From Bacteroidaceae bacterium (GTDB lineage Bacteria > Bacteroidota > Bacteroidia > Bacteroidales > Bacteroidaceae), in the NCBI GenBank assembly GCA_017547585.1, contig JAFYPH010000054.1:1-56219 (forward strand): a DNA stretch of 56,219 bases, in the 5' to 3' direction. Made by a program: the position numbers and the translations under genes. This document shows, piece by piece, positions 55,944 through 56,219 of this stretch. The notes beneath the pieces were generated by a model that was not told where the DNA came from, made no database searches, and saw only the letters and a list, made by a program, of their open reading frames with translations. Each line of letters starts with the position of its first letter. The stretch's first letter is position 1.

Positions 55944-56219
55944 ATATAAGCTTATTATGGAACAATACATTACTGCCGGTTTAATAGGTTCATTGGTTAC
56001 AATAGTAATACAAGCCATCATTAATGCAATCTCAGAAAGAGTTAAGCATAAACGCGAACTACGTACTATGGTCTTTCAACGTAAATTGGAGGTAGTTGAG
56101 AAAGCTATGTCGTGGTATCAAGAAACGCTTGATATGTATTATATGCTTCAAACTGCATTAAAAGAGTATGACAAAGATTGTAATCCTATTACAGTACAAA
56201 AGATACAAGGGCTTGTATG
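55936..56219 (+). CDS. Membrane-anchored coiled-coil protein, partial (third gene of the R-M operon)
   Basis: The frame opens with ATG 55936, overlapping the res stop by 8 bases, and runs past the window end with 94 codons and no stop. It has one N-terminal hydrophobic helix (about 12-32, TAGLIGSLVTIVIQAII) followed by a charged helical part starting ERVKHKRELR. It is not recognised as a known family. The overlap suggests translation coupled to res, so it may be an accessory of the restriction system. Confidence 0.65.
   Translation, partial: MYEYKLIMEQYITAGLIGSLVTIVIQAIINAISERVKHKRELRTMVFQRKLEVVEKAMSWYQETLDMYYMLQTALKEYDKDCNPITVQKIQGLV

Overview
This window is a chromosomal segment of a member of the order Bacteroidales (phylum Bacteroidota) with the first part of an integrated mobile element at its right end. 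The evidence is the promoter style (repeated TAnnTTTG -7 boxes), the near absence of Shine-Dalgarno sequences, many lipoproteins with LxxC-type lipoboxes, a split methylmalonyl-CoA mutase (MutA/MutB), a PorE-like OmpA lipoprotein, a GH92 mannosidase, an ExbB-x-ExbD-ExbD operon and an IntDOT-type tyrosine recombinase. I cannot name the genus from sequence alone.

Layout. 1-141 is the tail of an IS3-family insertion sequence. 285-4877 holds a mannose block: a GH92 alpha-mannosidase lipoprotein (+) converging on a ROK sugar kinase and a mannose-6-phosphate isomerase (-). Both transcription units begin with an almost identical promoter/leader block. 5177-9764 has a PorE-like lipoprotein, a DUF1080 lipoprotein and topB. 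9771-13759 is the methylmalonyl-CoA mutase pair (succinate/propionate route). 13835-16336 is a phosphodiesterase, a cytidylate-kinase-like protein and a MATE transporter. 16442-22560 is mnmA-xseA-xseB, then ilvE-DUF975-trmB-mrp. 22695-24899 is a GH51-like lipid- or periplasm-routed arabinofuranosidase. 24967-31248 (all -) is an acyl-CoA ligase, a TlpA-like lipoprotein, an Imm17-like protein, thiL, purine nucleoside phosphorylase and lpxK. tRNA-Ser(GGA) is followed by the ExbB/ExbD energising operon. Next come folA and thyA, separated by a small element with inverted ends and a 4-bp target duplication. thyA is preceded by three tandem 76-bp promoter-bearing repeats. rsmF-like/dsbD, a GH3-family adenylating enzyme, two envelope proteins and cysS-M28 peptidase-sufE follow on +. 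An LD-carboxypeptidase and a U32 tRNA-hydroxylation protein on - end the core chromosome.

From about 49.0 kb the sequence changes character (AT-rich, different codon choice). It carries a tyrosine recombinase broken by a one-base insertion, a small RhuM-like protein, a non-coding tract dense in short palindromes, and a type III restriction-modification operon: an XRE regulator, Mod, a Res subunit with an unusual C-terminal extension, and a translationally overlapping membrane-anchored ORF that runs off the window.

The observations I rate highest are the shared leader of the mannosidase and kinase/isomerase units, the triplicated thyA promoter module with a compensated dyad, the MITE-like insertion between folA and thyA, and the four-gene type III R-M operon with its extended Res.
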